Positions 1-9,136 of a stretch of 64,000 bases of DNA are shown here, piece after piece. The stretch spans positions 62,001 to 126,000 of the forward strand of contig NZ_JAFEVR010000003.1 in the NCBI RefSeq assembly GCF_017352375.1, read 5' to 3'. Under the pieces are notes generated by a model that did not search any database, was not told the DNA's origin, and was given only the letters and a program-made list of their open reading frames with translations. Source of the DNA: Mycolicibacterium sp. S2-37 (GTDB lineage: Bacteria > Actinomycetota > Actinomycetes > Mycobacteriales > Mycobacteriaceae). How positions within the stretch are numbered: the first letter of the stretch is position 1; every line of letters begins with the position of its first letter. The position numbers were made by a program, and so were the translations under genes.

Positions 1-1
1 T

Positions 2-802
2 CTGCTGATGTTCGCCGTGCTCGCCTTCGTGCTGCTCAAACTCAACAAGCCGGAGATCAGGCGCATCGAGGGCGTCGCTGAATACGTTGCGAGCGAGCGC
101 CAGAAGCTTGGCTCACTGAGCCGCGCGGAAAAGAACACGCTCATCGCCTTCGGAACCACCGTGGCGCTGTGGATCTTCCCCGGCCTCATCGCACTGATCT
201 TCGGTAATGACTCCGATGTCTACTCCACGGTGAGCGACCGACTCGACGAAGGCACCGTCGCCGTCTTCGGCGCCGCGCTGCTGTTCCTGCTGCCGACCGA
301 CTGGGGCACCCGCGAATTCACCCTGCGGTGGAAGGACGCAGCGGCGATCGACTGGGGCACCATCGTGCTGTTCGGCACGGGCATCATCTTCGGATCGCTG
401 CTCGCCGACACCGGCCTCGCCGAGACCATCGGGAACTCGGTCGCCGAATCCCTCGGCCTGACAAGCGTCGTCGCGATCACGATCTTTGCCGTCCTGCTCG
501 CCATCGTCGTCTCGGAGACGACGAGCAACACCGCGTCGGCGGCGGTCGTCGTGCCCATCATCATCCCGGTCGCGGTGGCCGCGGGCGTCAACCCCTTCAT
601 CCCCGCTCTGGCAGCCACGTTCGCCGCGTCGTTCGGCTTCATGCTGCCCGTGTCCACGCCGCAGAACGCCATCGTCTACGGGTCCGGCGCGGTGAAAATC
701 ACCACGATGATCCGGTCAGGCATCACCTTCGACATCGCGGGTGCAATCCTGATCATCGTGCTCCTGCCGATCATGATCGCAGTGTTGGGACTCGGCTCAT
801 GA
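2..802 (+). CDS. DASS/SLC13-type anion (dicarboxylate) transporter, 5' partial
   Basis: This is the C-terminal part of a sodium- or proton-coupled carboxylate transporter of the divalent-anion:sodium symporter family. The reading frame is open to the left edge, so the gene begins outside the window. About 265 residues are visible with several hydrophobic helices. The SETTSNTASA segment and the later LPVSTPQNAIVYGSG segment are the family's typical second SNT/T-P substrate-binding loop and following helix. The stop overlaps the next gene by ATGA (799-802), so the two are translationally coupled. The neighbour is a tartrate/D-malate-type dehydrogenase, so a C4 dicarboxylate is the likely cargo; that is inference. 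Confidence 0.85.
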   Translation: MLMFAVLAFVLLKLNKPEIRRIEGVAEYVASERQKLGSLSRAEKNTLIAFGTTVALWIFPGLIALIFGNDSDVYSTVSDRLDEGTVAVFGAALLFLLPTDWGTREFTLRWKDAAAIDWGTIVLFGTGIIFGSLLADTGLAETIGNSVAESLGLTSVVAITIFAVLLAIVVSETTSNTASAAVVVPIIIPVAVAAGVNPFIPALAATFAASFGFMLPVSTPQNAIVYGSGAVKITTMIRSGITFDIAGAILIIVLLPIMIAVLGLGS

Positions 803-1851
803 GCCCACAGCACATCGCGGTGATCCCCGGCGACGGTATCGGCGGTGACGTCATCGACTCGGCGCGTGCTGTGCTCGACGCCGTGTCTGCAAAGCACCAC
901 ATAGACCTCGCGTACGAGGAGTTCGACTGGTCGTGTCAGCGCTACCAGCGCGAGGGCTCGATGATGCCGGCGGACGGGATCGACACGCTGCGCGCGTTCG
1001 ATGCCATCCTGCTGGGCGCGGTCGGATGGCCGGGTGTGCCCGACCACATATCGCTGTGGGGACTGCTCATTCCCATTCGCCGCGCGTTCCGCCAATACGT
1101 GAACCTGCGGCCGATCCGCGTCTTCAACGGCGTGCGCAGTCCGCTGCGGGATGCCACGGAGGTCGATTTCGTGGTGGTGCGGGAAAACGTCGAGGGCGAG
1201 TACAGCGAGATCGGCGGTCGCCTCAACCGCGGCTTCCCCGACGAGATGGCGGTCCAGGAGTCGGTGTTCACCCGCGTGGGTGTGAGTCGCATCGCTGACT
1301 ACGCCTTCGAGCTCGCCGCAACCCGTCGCGGCTACGTCACCTCGGCCACCAAGTCCAACGGCATCGTCCATACTCTGCCGTTCTGGGACGAGGTGGTCGC
1401 CGAACGCGCAGCGCAGCATCCCAATATCCACTTCGACAGCGAGCACATCGACGCGCTTGCCGCCAAGTTCGTGCTCCAGCCCGGGCGTTTCGACGTCGTG
1501 GTCGGCTCGAACCTGTTCGGCGACATCCTCTCCGACCTCGCGGCGGCGGTGGCGGGCTCGATCGGCATCGCGCCGTCGGCGAATCTCGACCCGACGAAGC
1601 ACTATCCGTCGATGTTCGAACCGGTGCACGGATCCGCGCCTGACATCGCCGGACGGAATGTCGCCAATCCGGTCGGCGCCGTCTGGTCGGCGGCGCTCAT
1701 GCTCGACCACCTCGGCCACGCAGCAGCGGCTGCCGACGTCATGTCGGCGATCGAACGCACACTGGCGCAGCCGCAGACCCGCACCCGTGACCTCGGCGGT
1801 CAGGCGTCCACCACGCAGGTCACCGAGTCGCTGATCGGGCACCTCCGCTGA
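799..1851 (+). CDS. tartrate/D-malate dehydrogenase-type decarboxylating dehydrogenase
   Basis: This is a cytosolic NAD-dependent beta-decarboxylating dehydrogenase of the isocitrate/isopropylmalate superfamily, about 350 residues, which is full length for the family. It opens with the IPGDGIG nucleotide-fold motif. The SLWGLL, QYVNLRP and VVRENVEGEYSEIGG segments resemble TtuC/DmlA enzymes, which act on tartrate and D-malate, more than LeuB. FGDILSD (metal site) and HGSAPDIAGRNVANP (NAD loop) are intact. The ATG at 799 overlaps the transporter stop, and upstream open frame is only a shadow of that gene. Transport plus oxidation of a hydroxy-dicarboxylate is the likely pathway; the exact substrate cannot be read from sequence. 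Confidence 0.85.
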   Translation: MSPQHIAVIPGDGIGGDVIDSARAVLDAVSAKHHIDLAYEEFDWSCQRYQREGSMMPADGIDTLRAFDAILLGAVGWPGVPDHISLWGLLIPIRRAFRQYVNLRPIRVFNGVRSPLRDATEVDFVVVRENVEGEYSEIGGRLNRGFPDEMAVQESVFTRVGVSRIADYAFELAATRRGYVTSATKSNGIVHTLPFWDEVVAERAAQHPNIHFDSEHIDALAAKFVLQPGRFDVVVGSNLFGDILSDLAAAVAGSIGIAPSANLDPTKHYPSMFEPVHGSAPDIAGRNVANPVGAVWSAALMLDHLGHAAAAADVMSAIERTLAQPQTRTRDLGGQASTTQVTESLIGHLR

Positions 1852-1885
1852 CCGGGTCAGCCTGACTCTGCGGCACACTGGGCAC

Positions 1886-2992
1886 ATGGTCGATCAACGG
1901 GCACCCGCGCCGGATCACTCTGCTCCACTGTGCCTGGGCGTGCTGGCCGGCGACGGCATCGGGCCCGAGATCGTCACCGCCACAGTGCAGATCACCGAGC
2001 GAGCGCTGGCAGCGGTGTCGGTGCCCGTCAACTGGCGCCGGCTGCCGATGGGCGCAGAGGCGATCACCCGCGACGGCACCCCGCTGCCACAGCGGACGCT
2101 GGACGAACTGGACCGTCTCGACGCCTGGCTGCTGGGTCCGCATGACAACGCCGGATATCCGGCCGCGTTCCGCGAGGGTCTCTCGCCGGGCGGCGTGATC
2201 CGCAAACGGTACGGTCTGTACGCCAACATCCGGCCTGCCCGCCGGCTCAGCGACACCATTCCCGCCGTCTGTCCGGACCTCGACGTGGTCGTCGTGCGGG
2301 AGAACACCGAGGGCTTCTACGCCGATCGCAACATGCACGACGGCGCAGGCGAATTCATGCCGACGCCCGACGTCGCGCTGGCGGTCGCCGTGTTCACCCG
2401 CGACGCCTGTGAGCGTATCGCCCACCGGGCATTCCGGTTGGCGCAGACGCGGCGACGGTCGGTCACCGTCGCGCACAAAGCCAACGTGCTGTCGAAGACC
2501 ACCGGTCTGTTCCGCGACAGCTGCCTGCAGGTGGCCGACCAGTACCCCGAGGTGTCGGTCCGGCTCGAGCACATCGACGCACTGGCGGCGCTACTGGTCG
2601 CGCGGCCCGCCGACTTCGACGTGATCGTGGCCGAGAACATGTTCGGCGACATCCTGTCCGATCTGACCGGTCAGCTCGCCGGATCGCTCGGCATGGCTCC
2701 GTCGGTGAACGCCTCGGCGGACAAGGCCATGGCGCAGGCTGCGCATGGGTCGGCCCCGGACATCGCCGGCCGCAACGTCGCCAATCCGGTCGCCATGATG
2801 ATGTCGACGGCGATGCTGCTGAAGTGGCTGGCCGAACGGCACGAACGCCGCGCCCTCGCCGAGGCGGCCGAGCTCATCGGCAACGCCGTCACCCGCACCC
2901 TCGACGACCGCGTCCACACCGCCGATCTCGGCGGAACGACCACCACCACCGGCTTCACCGAACACGTCCTGGCCGTGCTCGACGAGAGCTGA
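1886..2992 (+). CDS. second isocitrate/isopropylmalate-family dehydrogenase
   Basis: A 368-residue paralogue of the preceding enzyme, 34 bases downstream on the same strand. It has the AGDGIGPEIV start motif, VVVRENTEGFYADRN, a conserved lysine in AHKANVL, FGDILSD for metal binding and HGSAPDIAGRNVANP for NAD. The RKRYGLYANIRPARRL segment differs from the tartrate-type neighbour, so substrate specificity is probably different. Family knowledge gives an NAD-dependent oxidative decarboxylation of a 2-hydroxy-3-carboxy acid. It probably belongs to the same catabolic unit as the transporter. It could be a LeuB-like enzyme, but its position away from leu genes argues against a housekeeping role. 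Confidence 0.8.
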   Translation: MVDQRAPAPDHSAPLCLGVLAGDGIGPEIVTATVQITERALAAVSVPVNWRRLPMGAEAITRDGTPLPQRTLDELDRLDAWLLGPHDNAGYPAAFREGLSPGGVIRKRYGLYANIRPARRLSDTIPAVCPDLDVVVVRENTEGFYADRNMHDGAGEFMPTPDVALAVAVFTRDACERIAHRAFRLAQTRRRSVTVAHKANVLSKTTGLFRDSCLQVADQYPEVSVRLEHIDALAALLVARPADFDVIVAENMFGDILSDLTGQLAGSLGMAPSVNASADKAMAQAAHGSAPDIAGRNVANPVAMMMSTAMLLKWLAERHERRALAEAAELIGNAVTRTLDDRVHTADLGGTTTTTGFTEHVLAVLDES

Positions 2993-2996
2993 GGCG

Positions 2997-3527
2997 TCAG
3001 GTCGATTCGAGCCCGTCTTCCTCATCGGTCGCCTCGCCGGCGTCCTCGGTGTCCCGGCGACGCTCCCGCAGGACGAACGCCGCCAATGCGAGAACGAGCA
3101 CCACGCCGCCGAGCACGCCGATCTCGACGATCGCACGCGCGAATGCCGGCCCGTTCTCGAGTAGGGTGGCCGCCTCGACCGACAGCACGACGATCTCTTT
3201 GATACCGGCCAGGATTCCGACGATCAGGAACGGCTCGGCGACGATCTCATGGGAGCGCAGACATGAACGGACCGCATACAGCAGTTCGACGAAGATGAAG
3301 ATCAGCAGCAGGCCGTCCAGGACCTCCAGCATCACCGTCGACGCCGGCGAATTGCGTAGCCGCAGCATCGTGTTGAACTGGGCGATCACCAGCGCGATCG
3401 ATCCGATGACCAGGACCGCCGCAATGGCCCAGTACATGGAGTCCTCGATCAGGCCCAGAGCGCGGTCCGCGAACCGCTGTCTGTCCTGCTCGTCTGATTT
3501 GGCCTTCGTCTTCGCCTCGTGTGCCAC
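2997..3527 (-). CDS. PsiE-like phosphate-starvation-inducible family membrane protein
   Basis: A 176-residue integral membrane protein with four predicted transmembrane helices (roughly residues 32-50, 68-86, 100-120 and 133-152), a charged N-terminus and an acidic C-terminal tail. The pattern of helices and the EVLDGLLLIFIFVELLYA segment match the PsiE family, whose molecular function is unknown. The GTG start at 3527 is preceded by GGAAGGG at good spacing. It converges on the dehydrogenase gene with four bases between the two stop codons. Function beyond family membership is not inferable. Confidence 0.7.
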   Translation of the reverse strand: MAHEAKTKAKSDEQDRQRFADRALGLIEDSMYWAIAAVLVIGSIALVIAQFNTMLRLRNSPASTVMLEVLDGLLLIFIFVELLYAVRSCLRSHEIVAEPFLIVGILAGIKEIVVLSVEAATLLENGPAFARAIVEIGVLGGVVLVLALAAFVLRERRRDTEDAGEATDEEDGLEST

Positions 3528-3578
3528 CGCAACCCTTCCGCCGAAGCCGTCAGGCTAACCGGCCCGGGGGTGCGGGAA

Positions 3579-4058
3579 TCACCGATTCAGGAACCAGATG
3601 CGCGACGAGAGCACGGTGGCGAAGCCGCACCACAGCGGATACAGCGCGAGCGGCGCGGCCTGCGCACCGGTCGCGTCGACTGCGCGCCGGGTGAGGTCGG
3701 CGCTGCTGAGCGTCAGCGCGCCGGCCGCGACCGCGGACAGTCCGAGCCGCCCCTGGTTGAAGAACAGCCACGACCAGCTGCCGTTGAGGACAAGGTTGGC
3801 GACGAGCGCGGCGGTGTAGGCCCGCGCCCTGTCCTGCCGGCCGCTGTCGTTGTATCGGTCGATGGTCGATGCCGATACCGCTGCGATATCCGCGTACAGC
3901 GCCGGCCACACGATCGGGAAGACCTGTCGCGGCGGCTGGAAGCTCGGCTTCTTCAGTCGCGCGTACCACAGCGATTGCGCAGGGCGGCTGGCCAGTCCGC
4001 CGAGCGCTCCGGTGGCGACAACGGCGCCGGCGGTCTTGGCAAGGGTCGAGGCACGCAT
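3579..4058 (-). CDS. TspO/MBR family protein
   Basis: A membrane protein of about 159 residues of the TspO/peripheral benzodiazepine receptor family, which binds tetrapyrroles and sterols in other organisms. The WYARLKKPSFQPP segment, the VFPIVWPALY helix and the LNGSWSWLFF segment are family hallmarks; five hydrophobic helices are expected. I chose the ATG at 4058 because GGAAAGGA stands six bases before it and the length then fits the family; an ATG at 4127 in frame would add 23 atypical residues. It is an isolated minus-strand gene upstream of the PsiE-like gene. Confidence 0.85.
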   Translation of the reverse strand: MRASTLAKTAGAVVATGALGGLASRPAQSLWYARLKKPSFQPPRQVFPIVWPALYADIAAVSASTIDRYNDSGRQDRARAYTAALVANLVLNGSWSWLFFNQGRLGLSAVAAGALTLSSADLTRRAVDATGAQAAPLALYPLWCGFATVLSSRIWFLNR

Positions 4059-4151
4059 GATGTCCTTTCCGAGGGTTCCGGGTGTGCGTACCCGCGTGAG
4101 TCCGTCGACGAACCTCGGCGTTGCCATGCAGTGACAGGTGTCCGGGGCCGG

Positions 4152-5552
4152 CTAGCTACTCAGACGCCCGCGCCGCCGTGTCACGAGTCGGTAGCCGCCG
4201 TAAAGTGCCAGGGCCGCAAGGAAGTTGACGAAGTACGCGATGTCCGCACCGTGCCACGCCCGGGCGACCGGACCCTCGATCAGCGAAGTATTCATGAACG
4301 GCACCGCAGCCAGGTAGGCGACGACGAACGCCGCCACCGCCACAGCGGCGTCCGTGCGGTCGGTGCGCTCCTCGGCTGGATTCACCGTGGGCCTGGACCC
4401 ACGGCGCAGTACCCAGTCCGTCGCCGTGACGGCGACGAACGCGGGGATCCAGTAGCTCACCAGCAGCAGTACATCCTGGAAGCGGGTCGCGGTGTCCGCG
4501 GCGTGCAGCCAGAGGATCAGCGCGAACGCCAGCGCGGTCACGATCAGCGCCGACACCGGTCGGCGCACACGCACGCCGATCGTCTGCAGCGCCAGCGATC
4601 CGCTGTAGTCGTTCATCACGCCCGAACCCATCGAGGCCACCGCGATCACCAGCAGCGCCACCGCCCCGAGGACACCGCCGCCCATGACCGCCTGCACGCC
4701 CGCAGCGGTGTGCTCGGCCAGCAGATCCGCCGCGGCGATACCGATGCCCTGAACGAAGATGTAGCCCAGCACGATTCCGCCGAACGTGTAGCCGAAGACC
4801 TGTGCGGACGGCGAGGTGGCAGGAAGATAACGGCTGAAGTCCGCGGCGTAGCTGGCCCACGAGATGGCCAGGCTGAACGCGATCGTCACCTCGAGGACGA
4901 AGGCGCCGGCGAGATCGGGGCCCTGCACGGTGGCCGGGCTGATCAGCTCGTGGCCGCCGACGAGCTTGATAGTGAAGATCACGAACGTGAGGAACAGGAT
5001 CACGGTGAGCACAGCCTGCAATCGGTGGATCACCTCGTATCCGAAGAAGCCGATGACGCCCTGTACGCCCAGCACGATGAGCACGCCTGCCCAGAACGGG
5101 ATGCCGAGCAACAGCGCCAGCGCTTCACCCCCGAACAGGCCGACCAGCGCGTCCCAGGCGATGGACGAACCCCATTGCAGCACGGCCGGCAGCACTACGC
5201 CGCCGCCGAAAGCCATTCGGGCATGGGGCAGTTGGCCTGTGCCCGTGCGGGGACCCCAGGTGGACAGATAGGCCACCACCAACGAGCCGAGCACCGTGCC
5301 GATGACCATCGCCAGCAACCCGAGCCAGAAGCCCAGACCCAGCACGATCGCCAGGGTTCCGGTGAACACGCCGGCCATGTTCACCTGGGGTGCGAACCAC
5401 ACCGTGAACAGTCGGGCGGGGTGCCCGTAGCGCTGTCCGGGTCCGAGAGGGGCGATCCCGTGCGTCTCCACCGAGAGGTCCCCCGCCCCGGTCGGCCGCC
5501 GTCCGCTGAATGTGGTGGCGTTCAAGGCGCTCACCGTCGACCCCTCAGGCAT
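4152..5552 (-). CDS. NCS1-family purine/cytosine permease
   Basis: A 466-residue cytoplasmic-membrane transporter of the nucleobase:cation symporter-1 family. It has about twelve hydrophobic segments, the APQVNMAGVFTGTLA first-helix motif and the WASYAADFSRYLP segment in the central helices, both typical of cytosine/purine permeases. Substrates in the family include cytosine, purines, hydantoin, thiamine and pyridoxine; nothing nearby (no deaminase or salvage enzyme) says which applies. It is a single gene, and the 236 bases upstream (5553-5788) carry a GC-rich hairpin but no recognised riboswitch. Confidence 0.85.
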   Translation of the reverse strand: MPEGSTVSALNATTFSGRRPTGAGDLSVETHGIAPLGPGQRYGHPARLFTVWFAPQVNMAGVFTGTLAIVLGLGFWLGLLAMVIGTVLGSLVVAYLSTWGPRTGTGQLPHARMAFGGGVVLPAVLQWGSSIAWDALVGLFGGEALALLLGIPFWAGVLIVLGVQGVIGFFGYEVIHRLQAVLTVILFLTFVIFTIKLVGGHELISPATVQGPDLAGAFVLEVTIAFSLAISWASYAADFSRYLPATSPSAQVFGYTFGGIVLGYIFVQGIGIAAADLLAEHTAAGVQAVMGGGVLGAVALLVIAVASMGSGVMNDYSGSLALQTIGVRVRRPVSALIVTALAFALILWLHAADTATRFQDVLLLVSYWIPAFVAVTATDWVLRRGSRPTVNPAEERTDRTDAAVAVAAFVVAYLAAVPFMNTSLIEGPVARAWHGADIAYFVNFLAALALYGGYRLVTRRRGRLSS

Positions 5553-5788
5553 TCGCTCATTCGATCACGCGGGCTTGCCGGGATTGCATGGGGCCGAGCC
5601 TCGGCGAATCGATCGTGATCCGGCCCGCGCGCACGGGTGTCCGAATACGATCCCCTCCCGGGGGAGGGTGGTCGGCTTCATCGGCGAGTTCTCCGCCGGG
5701 CCGCCAAGAATCCGTCAAGGATCCGCCAAGGCCTCTGTTCGACGCTCGCTTCGCGCCGCGCCAGGCGGCCCTCGACAGGAGGATGACC

Positions 5789-7165
5789 ATGAACGAAGAT
5801 CCAGGCGCCCTCTACCGACGCAGCGCCCTCGCCTTGTCGTCGGTGGCAATCACGACGGCGATGTGTCTGGGCGCCAGCCCACCCGCGTTGGCCGATCCCT
5901 ACGACGACGGGGACTCATCGGAAGTCGCCGACGACCCCGGAACCTCCGACGAGCCGGCGGAGGAGCCCGCCGAGCCGGATCCGGGCGAGCCCGCCGGCGA
6001 GGAGGCCGGAGGCGCTCCCGAGGCACCCGGCCCCGAGGCCGGCGAGCCCGAACCGGGGGCGCCCGCTGAACCCCCGCCCGCCGACGAGCCAGCAGGAGAC
6101 GATCCGGCCGTACCCGGCCTCGAGGAGGGCCCGGAGTCCGGCGGCGCCGGGGAACCCGACCCCGGTGGCGCCCCCGGTGAGCCCGGCGAGGCCGGTGACC
6201 CGGGCGACCCCGGTGACCCGGGCGACCCCGGCGACCCCGGATCGACGGTGACCGATCCGGCGGTCGAGGCCGACACGCCCGACCCCGAGGTCGCCGAGGT
6301 GCCGCAGGAGGCGTTGGACGAGGCATTGCGCGCGGATGCGCTGGACGTCTCAGACCCGCCGGCCGCGTCTGAGACCGAGGTAACCGAACTCAGCGAGTCG
6401 TTGGAATCCGTGGTCAGCGAGACCACGACCTGGTCCGAGTCGTCGACGTGGAGCAGCCGGGTGACGCAATGGAACTCGTCGTGGGTCGGCTACGACAACT
6501 GGTACCGGCCGATCTTCACCAACCCCTACAGCACGCCGCTGCAGCTGATCTACTTCTACGACAACGCGACCCGTGTCTTCGAGGTGCCGCCGATGCAGCG
6601 CGCCGTGCTCACCGCGCCGAAGGCCGACGTGTACAGCTTCACCGCGGTCAACCGAGACCCCTCGGGCAAACCCGTGACTGTCTCCGCCGGGAGCTTTTCC
6701 GGCGGCGGCTTCCGCCCTGCCCCCGGGCAGCCCCCGCCCGCCAAGCCCAAGCCGCCGACCACCTTCCAGAACGTGCTTGTGCAGTTGAAGTACAAGGAGG
6801 GCATGTCGAAGCCGTTCCGGGTCAAGACACTGGCCGATCTGGGTGATGATCCGTCGGTCGGTGGCCATCGCGTTCTGCTCGACGACGAGACCCCGGCCTG
6901 GGGCACATGGAGCAAGACCGGAGGCGGAGAGCGCCTGTTCCAGGTCACCAGCACCCAGCAGCTGCCGGGTCTGACCAAACCGTCGCAGGGCCCGGTGCCG
7001 GGCTACCAGGTGCAGCTGGCCGGCAGCGAGGTGGCGCAGGCTCCGCAGCAGCAACAGAAGAAGTGGGTCAAACCGCTGATCGTCGCGGCGGCCGTCAGCG
7101 GCGTGCTCGCCCTGGGCGCGGTCCTGTTCTTCGTTCTGTCAGGGCGCCGACGCAAGACCCCGTAG
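5789..7165 (+). CDS. secreted acidic Pro/Glu/Gly-rich protein with C-terminal membrane anchor
   Basis: About 458 residues that I cannot assign to a named family. Residues 1-35 form a signal peptide ending in ALA. Residues 36 to about 205 are acidic and low-complexity, dominated by Glu, Asp, Pro and Gly and including five tandem GDP units. A folded domain follows with an aromatic segment (WSSRVTQWNSSWVGYDNWY) and beta-rich sequence, then a Pro-rich linker, and the last 35 residues are a transmembrane helix followed by RRRK. This architecture suggests an extracytoplasmic domain held in the membrane by its C-terminus. The ATG at 5789 has AGGAGG six bases before it; an ATG at 5783 is too close to that site. 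Confidence 0.75.
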   Translation: MNEDPGALYRRSALALSSVAITTAMCLGASPPALADPYDDGDSSEVADDPGTSDEPAEEPAEPDPGEPAGEEAGGAPEAPGPEAGEPEPGAPAEPPPADEPAGDDPAVPGLEEGPESGGAGEPDPGGAPGEPGEAGDPGDPGDPGDPGDPGSTVTDPAVEADTPDPEVAEVPQEALDEALRADALDVSDPPAASETEVTELSESLESVVSETTTWSESSTWSSRVTQWNSSWVGYDNWYRPIFTNPYSTPLQLIYFYDNATRVFEVPPMQRAVLTAPKADVYSFTAVNRDPSGKPVTVSAGSFSGGGFRPAPGQPPPAKPKPPTTFQNVLVQLKYKEGMSKPFRVKTLADLGDDPSVGGHRVLLDDETPAWGTWSKTGGGERLFQVTSTQQLPGLTKPSQGPVPGYQVQLAGSEVAQAPQQQQKKWVKPLIVAAAVSGVLALGAVLFFVLSGRRRKTP

Positions 7166-7174
7166 CCGGTGCGG

Positions 7175-7606
7175 TCAGCGCAGAGCGGCCAGATTGTTGA
7201 CCGACTTCTTGACATCGGACTCGATGACCCTGGCCACGAGCGTGCCGATGCGGGTGTTGAGCAGGCCACCGGAGAGATCGGCGACCACCCGGAACTTCGA
7301 CCCCTCCGGCTTGCGCTCCTCGACGTGTAGCGAGAGCGCGATGCAGACGGCCGGGAACCCGGTACCGACGAGCTCGATGTCCTTGGGCTCGTCGTACCGG
7401 GTGACCCGCCAATGAATGGTGTTGCGGAAGCCCTTCACCTTGATGAGCGAGGACACGCAGGTGCCGACCTCTATCTCGGCGGGCACGTCGCTGCGCCATC
7501 CGCCGAAGATCGTCAGCCACTCATCGAAGCGGCGCAGGTTGGAGGCGAGCTCCCACGCGTGTTCGGGGGTGAGATCGGACGAAACCGTGACGTCGACGGA
7601 GGCCAT
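7175..7606 (-). CDS. SRPBCC-fold protein, Rv0910 family
   Basis: A 143-residue single-domain protein of the START/Bet v1-like SRPBCC superfamily. The sequence resembles mycobacterial Rv0910, which has been described as the toxin of a toxin-antitoxin pair with Rv0909. The N-terminal MASVDVTVSSDLTPEHAWELA segment and the C-terminal amphipathic helix are typical. I looked for the small lysine-rich antitoxin partner on both flanks and did not see one, so a toxin role here is doubtful. It converges on the acidic secreted protein gene with nine bases between stops. Confidence 0.7.
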   Translation of the reverse strand: MASVDVTVSSDLTPEHAWELASNLRRFDEWLTIFGGWRSDVPAEIEVGTCVSSLIKVKGFRNTIHWRVTRYDEPKDIELVGTGFPAVCIALSLHVEERKPEGSKFRVVADLSGGLLNTRIGTLVARVIESDVKKSVNNLAALR

Positions 7607-7871
7607 AGGTCCTCACTACCCGACCTGGGTGCGAAGGTAAACGACCGGCGCGGGCGGCTCCGGACGGATTTGCTCACAACGGCGGCCGCGGCCGGGATAC
7701 CGTCACGGTGTCCACCCGCGGCGATTGCGCGGATTCTTCTGTCAACCCCCCGTCTCGACGAAGGATTCGATTGTCGGATTGTTAAATCGTTGCGGAATCG
7801 CTTGCGAAGGTCATGGTGATGGGCAATTGTTAACGCACAGTCCGCTGGTAGTTCTTCGAGGAGGTCGCCTT

Positions 7872-9062
7872 CTGACCGGCACACACACCACCGCGGTTGA
7901 CCACGGCGTCGGAGCGTCCGCCCGACCGAAAGGCAGCCCGGTCATCGAGATCGACAACGTGACGAAGCGCTTCGCCGACTACGTCGCGGTCGCCGAGGCC
8001 GACTTCTCGATCGCCTCCGGCGAGTTCTTCTCGATGCTCGGCCCGTCCGGGTGCGGGAAGACGACGACACTGCGCATGATCGCGGGCTTCGAGACCCCGA
8101 CCTCGGGGGCGATCCGGCTCGAGGGGACCGACGTCTCCCGCGTCCCGCCGCACAAGCGCAACGTCAACACCGTGTTCCAGCACTATGCGCTGTTCCCGCA
8201 CATGTCGGTGTGGGACAACGTGGCCTACGGGCCGCGCAGCCAGAAGAAGAGCAAGGCCGAGATCAAGCGCAGCGTCGACGAACTGCTCGAGGTGGTCCGG
8301 CTGACCGACTTCGCCACGCGCAGGCCGGGCCAGCTGTCCGGCGGTCAGCAGCAGCGGGTGGCACTGGCCCGCGCCCTGGTCAACTATCCGAGCGCCCTGC
8401 TGCTCGACGAACCGCTCGGCGCCCTGGACCTGAAGCTGCGCCACGCGATGCAGTTCGAGCTCAAACGCATCCAGCGCGAGGTCGGCATCACGTTCGTCTA
8501 CGTGACACACGACCAGGAGGAGGCGTTGACCATGAGCGACCGCATCGCGGTGATGAACGCCGGCAACGTCGAGCAGATCGGCACGCCGACCGACATCTAC
8601 GACCGGCCCTCAACCGTGTTCGTCGCCAGCTTCATCGGGCAGGCCAACCTGTGGGCGGGCCGGCAGACCGGGCGGCTGAACCGTGACTACGTCGAGGTCG
8701 AAGTGCTCGGCAACACACTGCGGGCAAGGCCGGGCGACACCGCGATCGAGGCGGGTGGACACGCCACCCTGATGGTCCGGCCGGAGCGGGTCCGGGTGTC
8801 GATGGAAGCCCCGGTCGGCGACGTGGCCAGCGTTCGGGCCACGGTGCGCGACATGACGTTCCAGGGTCCGGTGGTACGCCTCTCGCTGGCCGCACCCGAC
8901 GATTCGCCCATCGTCGCGCACGTCGGACCCGAGCAGCAGCTGCCGATGGTGCGTCCCGGCGACGAGGTCTACGTGTGCTGGTCCCCCGATGCATCCCTGG
9001 TGCTGCCGGCAGCAGACATCCCGACCGCCGAGGATCTCGAGGAGATGCTCGACGAGTCCTGA
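7872..9062 (+). CDS. potA: spermidine/putrescine ABC transporter ATP-binding protein
   Basis: The ATPase of a polyamine importer, energising the PotB/PotC channel from the cytosolic face. It carries Walker [10 protein letters not shown], the Q-loop FQHYALFPH, signature [15 protein letters not shown], Walker B LLLDEPLG and the H-loop THDQEEA, then a C-terminal TOBE domain. No ATG or GTG lies in a suitable place. A CTG at 7872 in frame has AGGAGGT seven bases upstream, which makes it the best start; a TTG at 7725 would add 49 residues of non-family sequence. It is first in the potA-potD-potB-potC operon. Confidence 0.85.
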   Translation: MTGTHTTAVDHGVGASARPKGSPVIEIDNVTKRFADYVAVAEADFSIASGEFFSMLGPSGCGKTTTLRMIAGFETPTSGAIRLEGTDVSRVPPHKRNVNTVFQHYALFPHMSVWDNVAYGPRSQKKSKAEIKRSVDELLEVVRLTDFATRRPGQLSGGQQQRVALARALVNYPSALLLDEPLGALDLKLRHAMQFELKRIQREVGITFVYVTHDQEEALTMSDRIAVMNAGNVEQIGTPTDIYDRPSTVFVASFIGQANLWAGRQTGRLNRDYVEVEVLGNTLRARPGDTAIEAGGHATLMVRPERVRVSMEAPVGDVASVRATVRDMTFQGPVVRLSLAAPDDSPIVAHVGPEQQLPMVRPGDEVYVCWSPDASLVLPAADIPTAEDLEEMLDES

Positions 9063-9136
9063 CCGAGCACCTCCCTTCCGTCTGTTTCGTCCCGCCGCCT
9101 TCCCTCCCCCGGAAATCCACGAAAGGCACAGTCGCC

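Noticed and set aside
3519..5618. 699-residue plus-strand open frame
   Set aside because: It runs antisense to the TspO and NCS1 genes, is rich in Arg, His and Gln as expected for a GC-skewed shadow frame, and has no domain pattern.
5653..5668. GC-rich palindrome in the gap before the acidic secreted protein gene
   Set aside because: It lies between two divergent starts, not after a gene, so a terminator is unlikely; no riboswitch core could be recognised, so it is not listed as a feature.
6185..6245. Tandem GDP units as a collagen-like domain
   Set aside because: Only five units occur inside a generally Pro/Glu/Gly/Asp-rich region, too few for a collagen triple helix.
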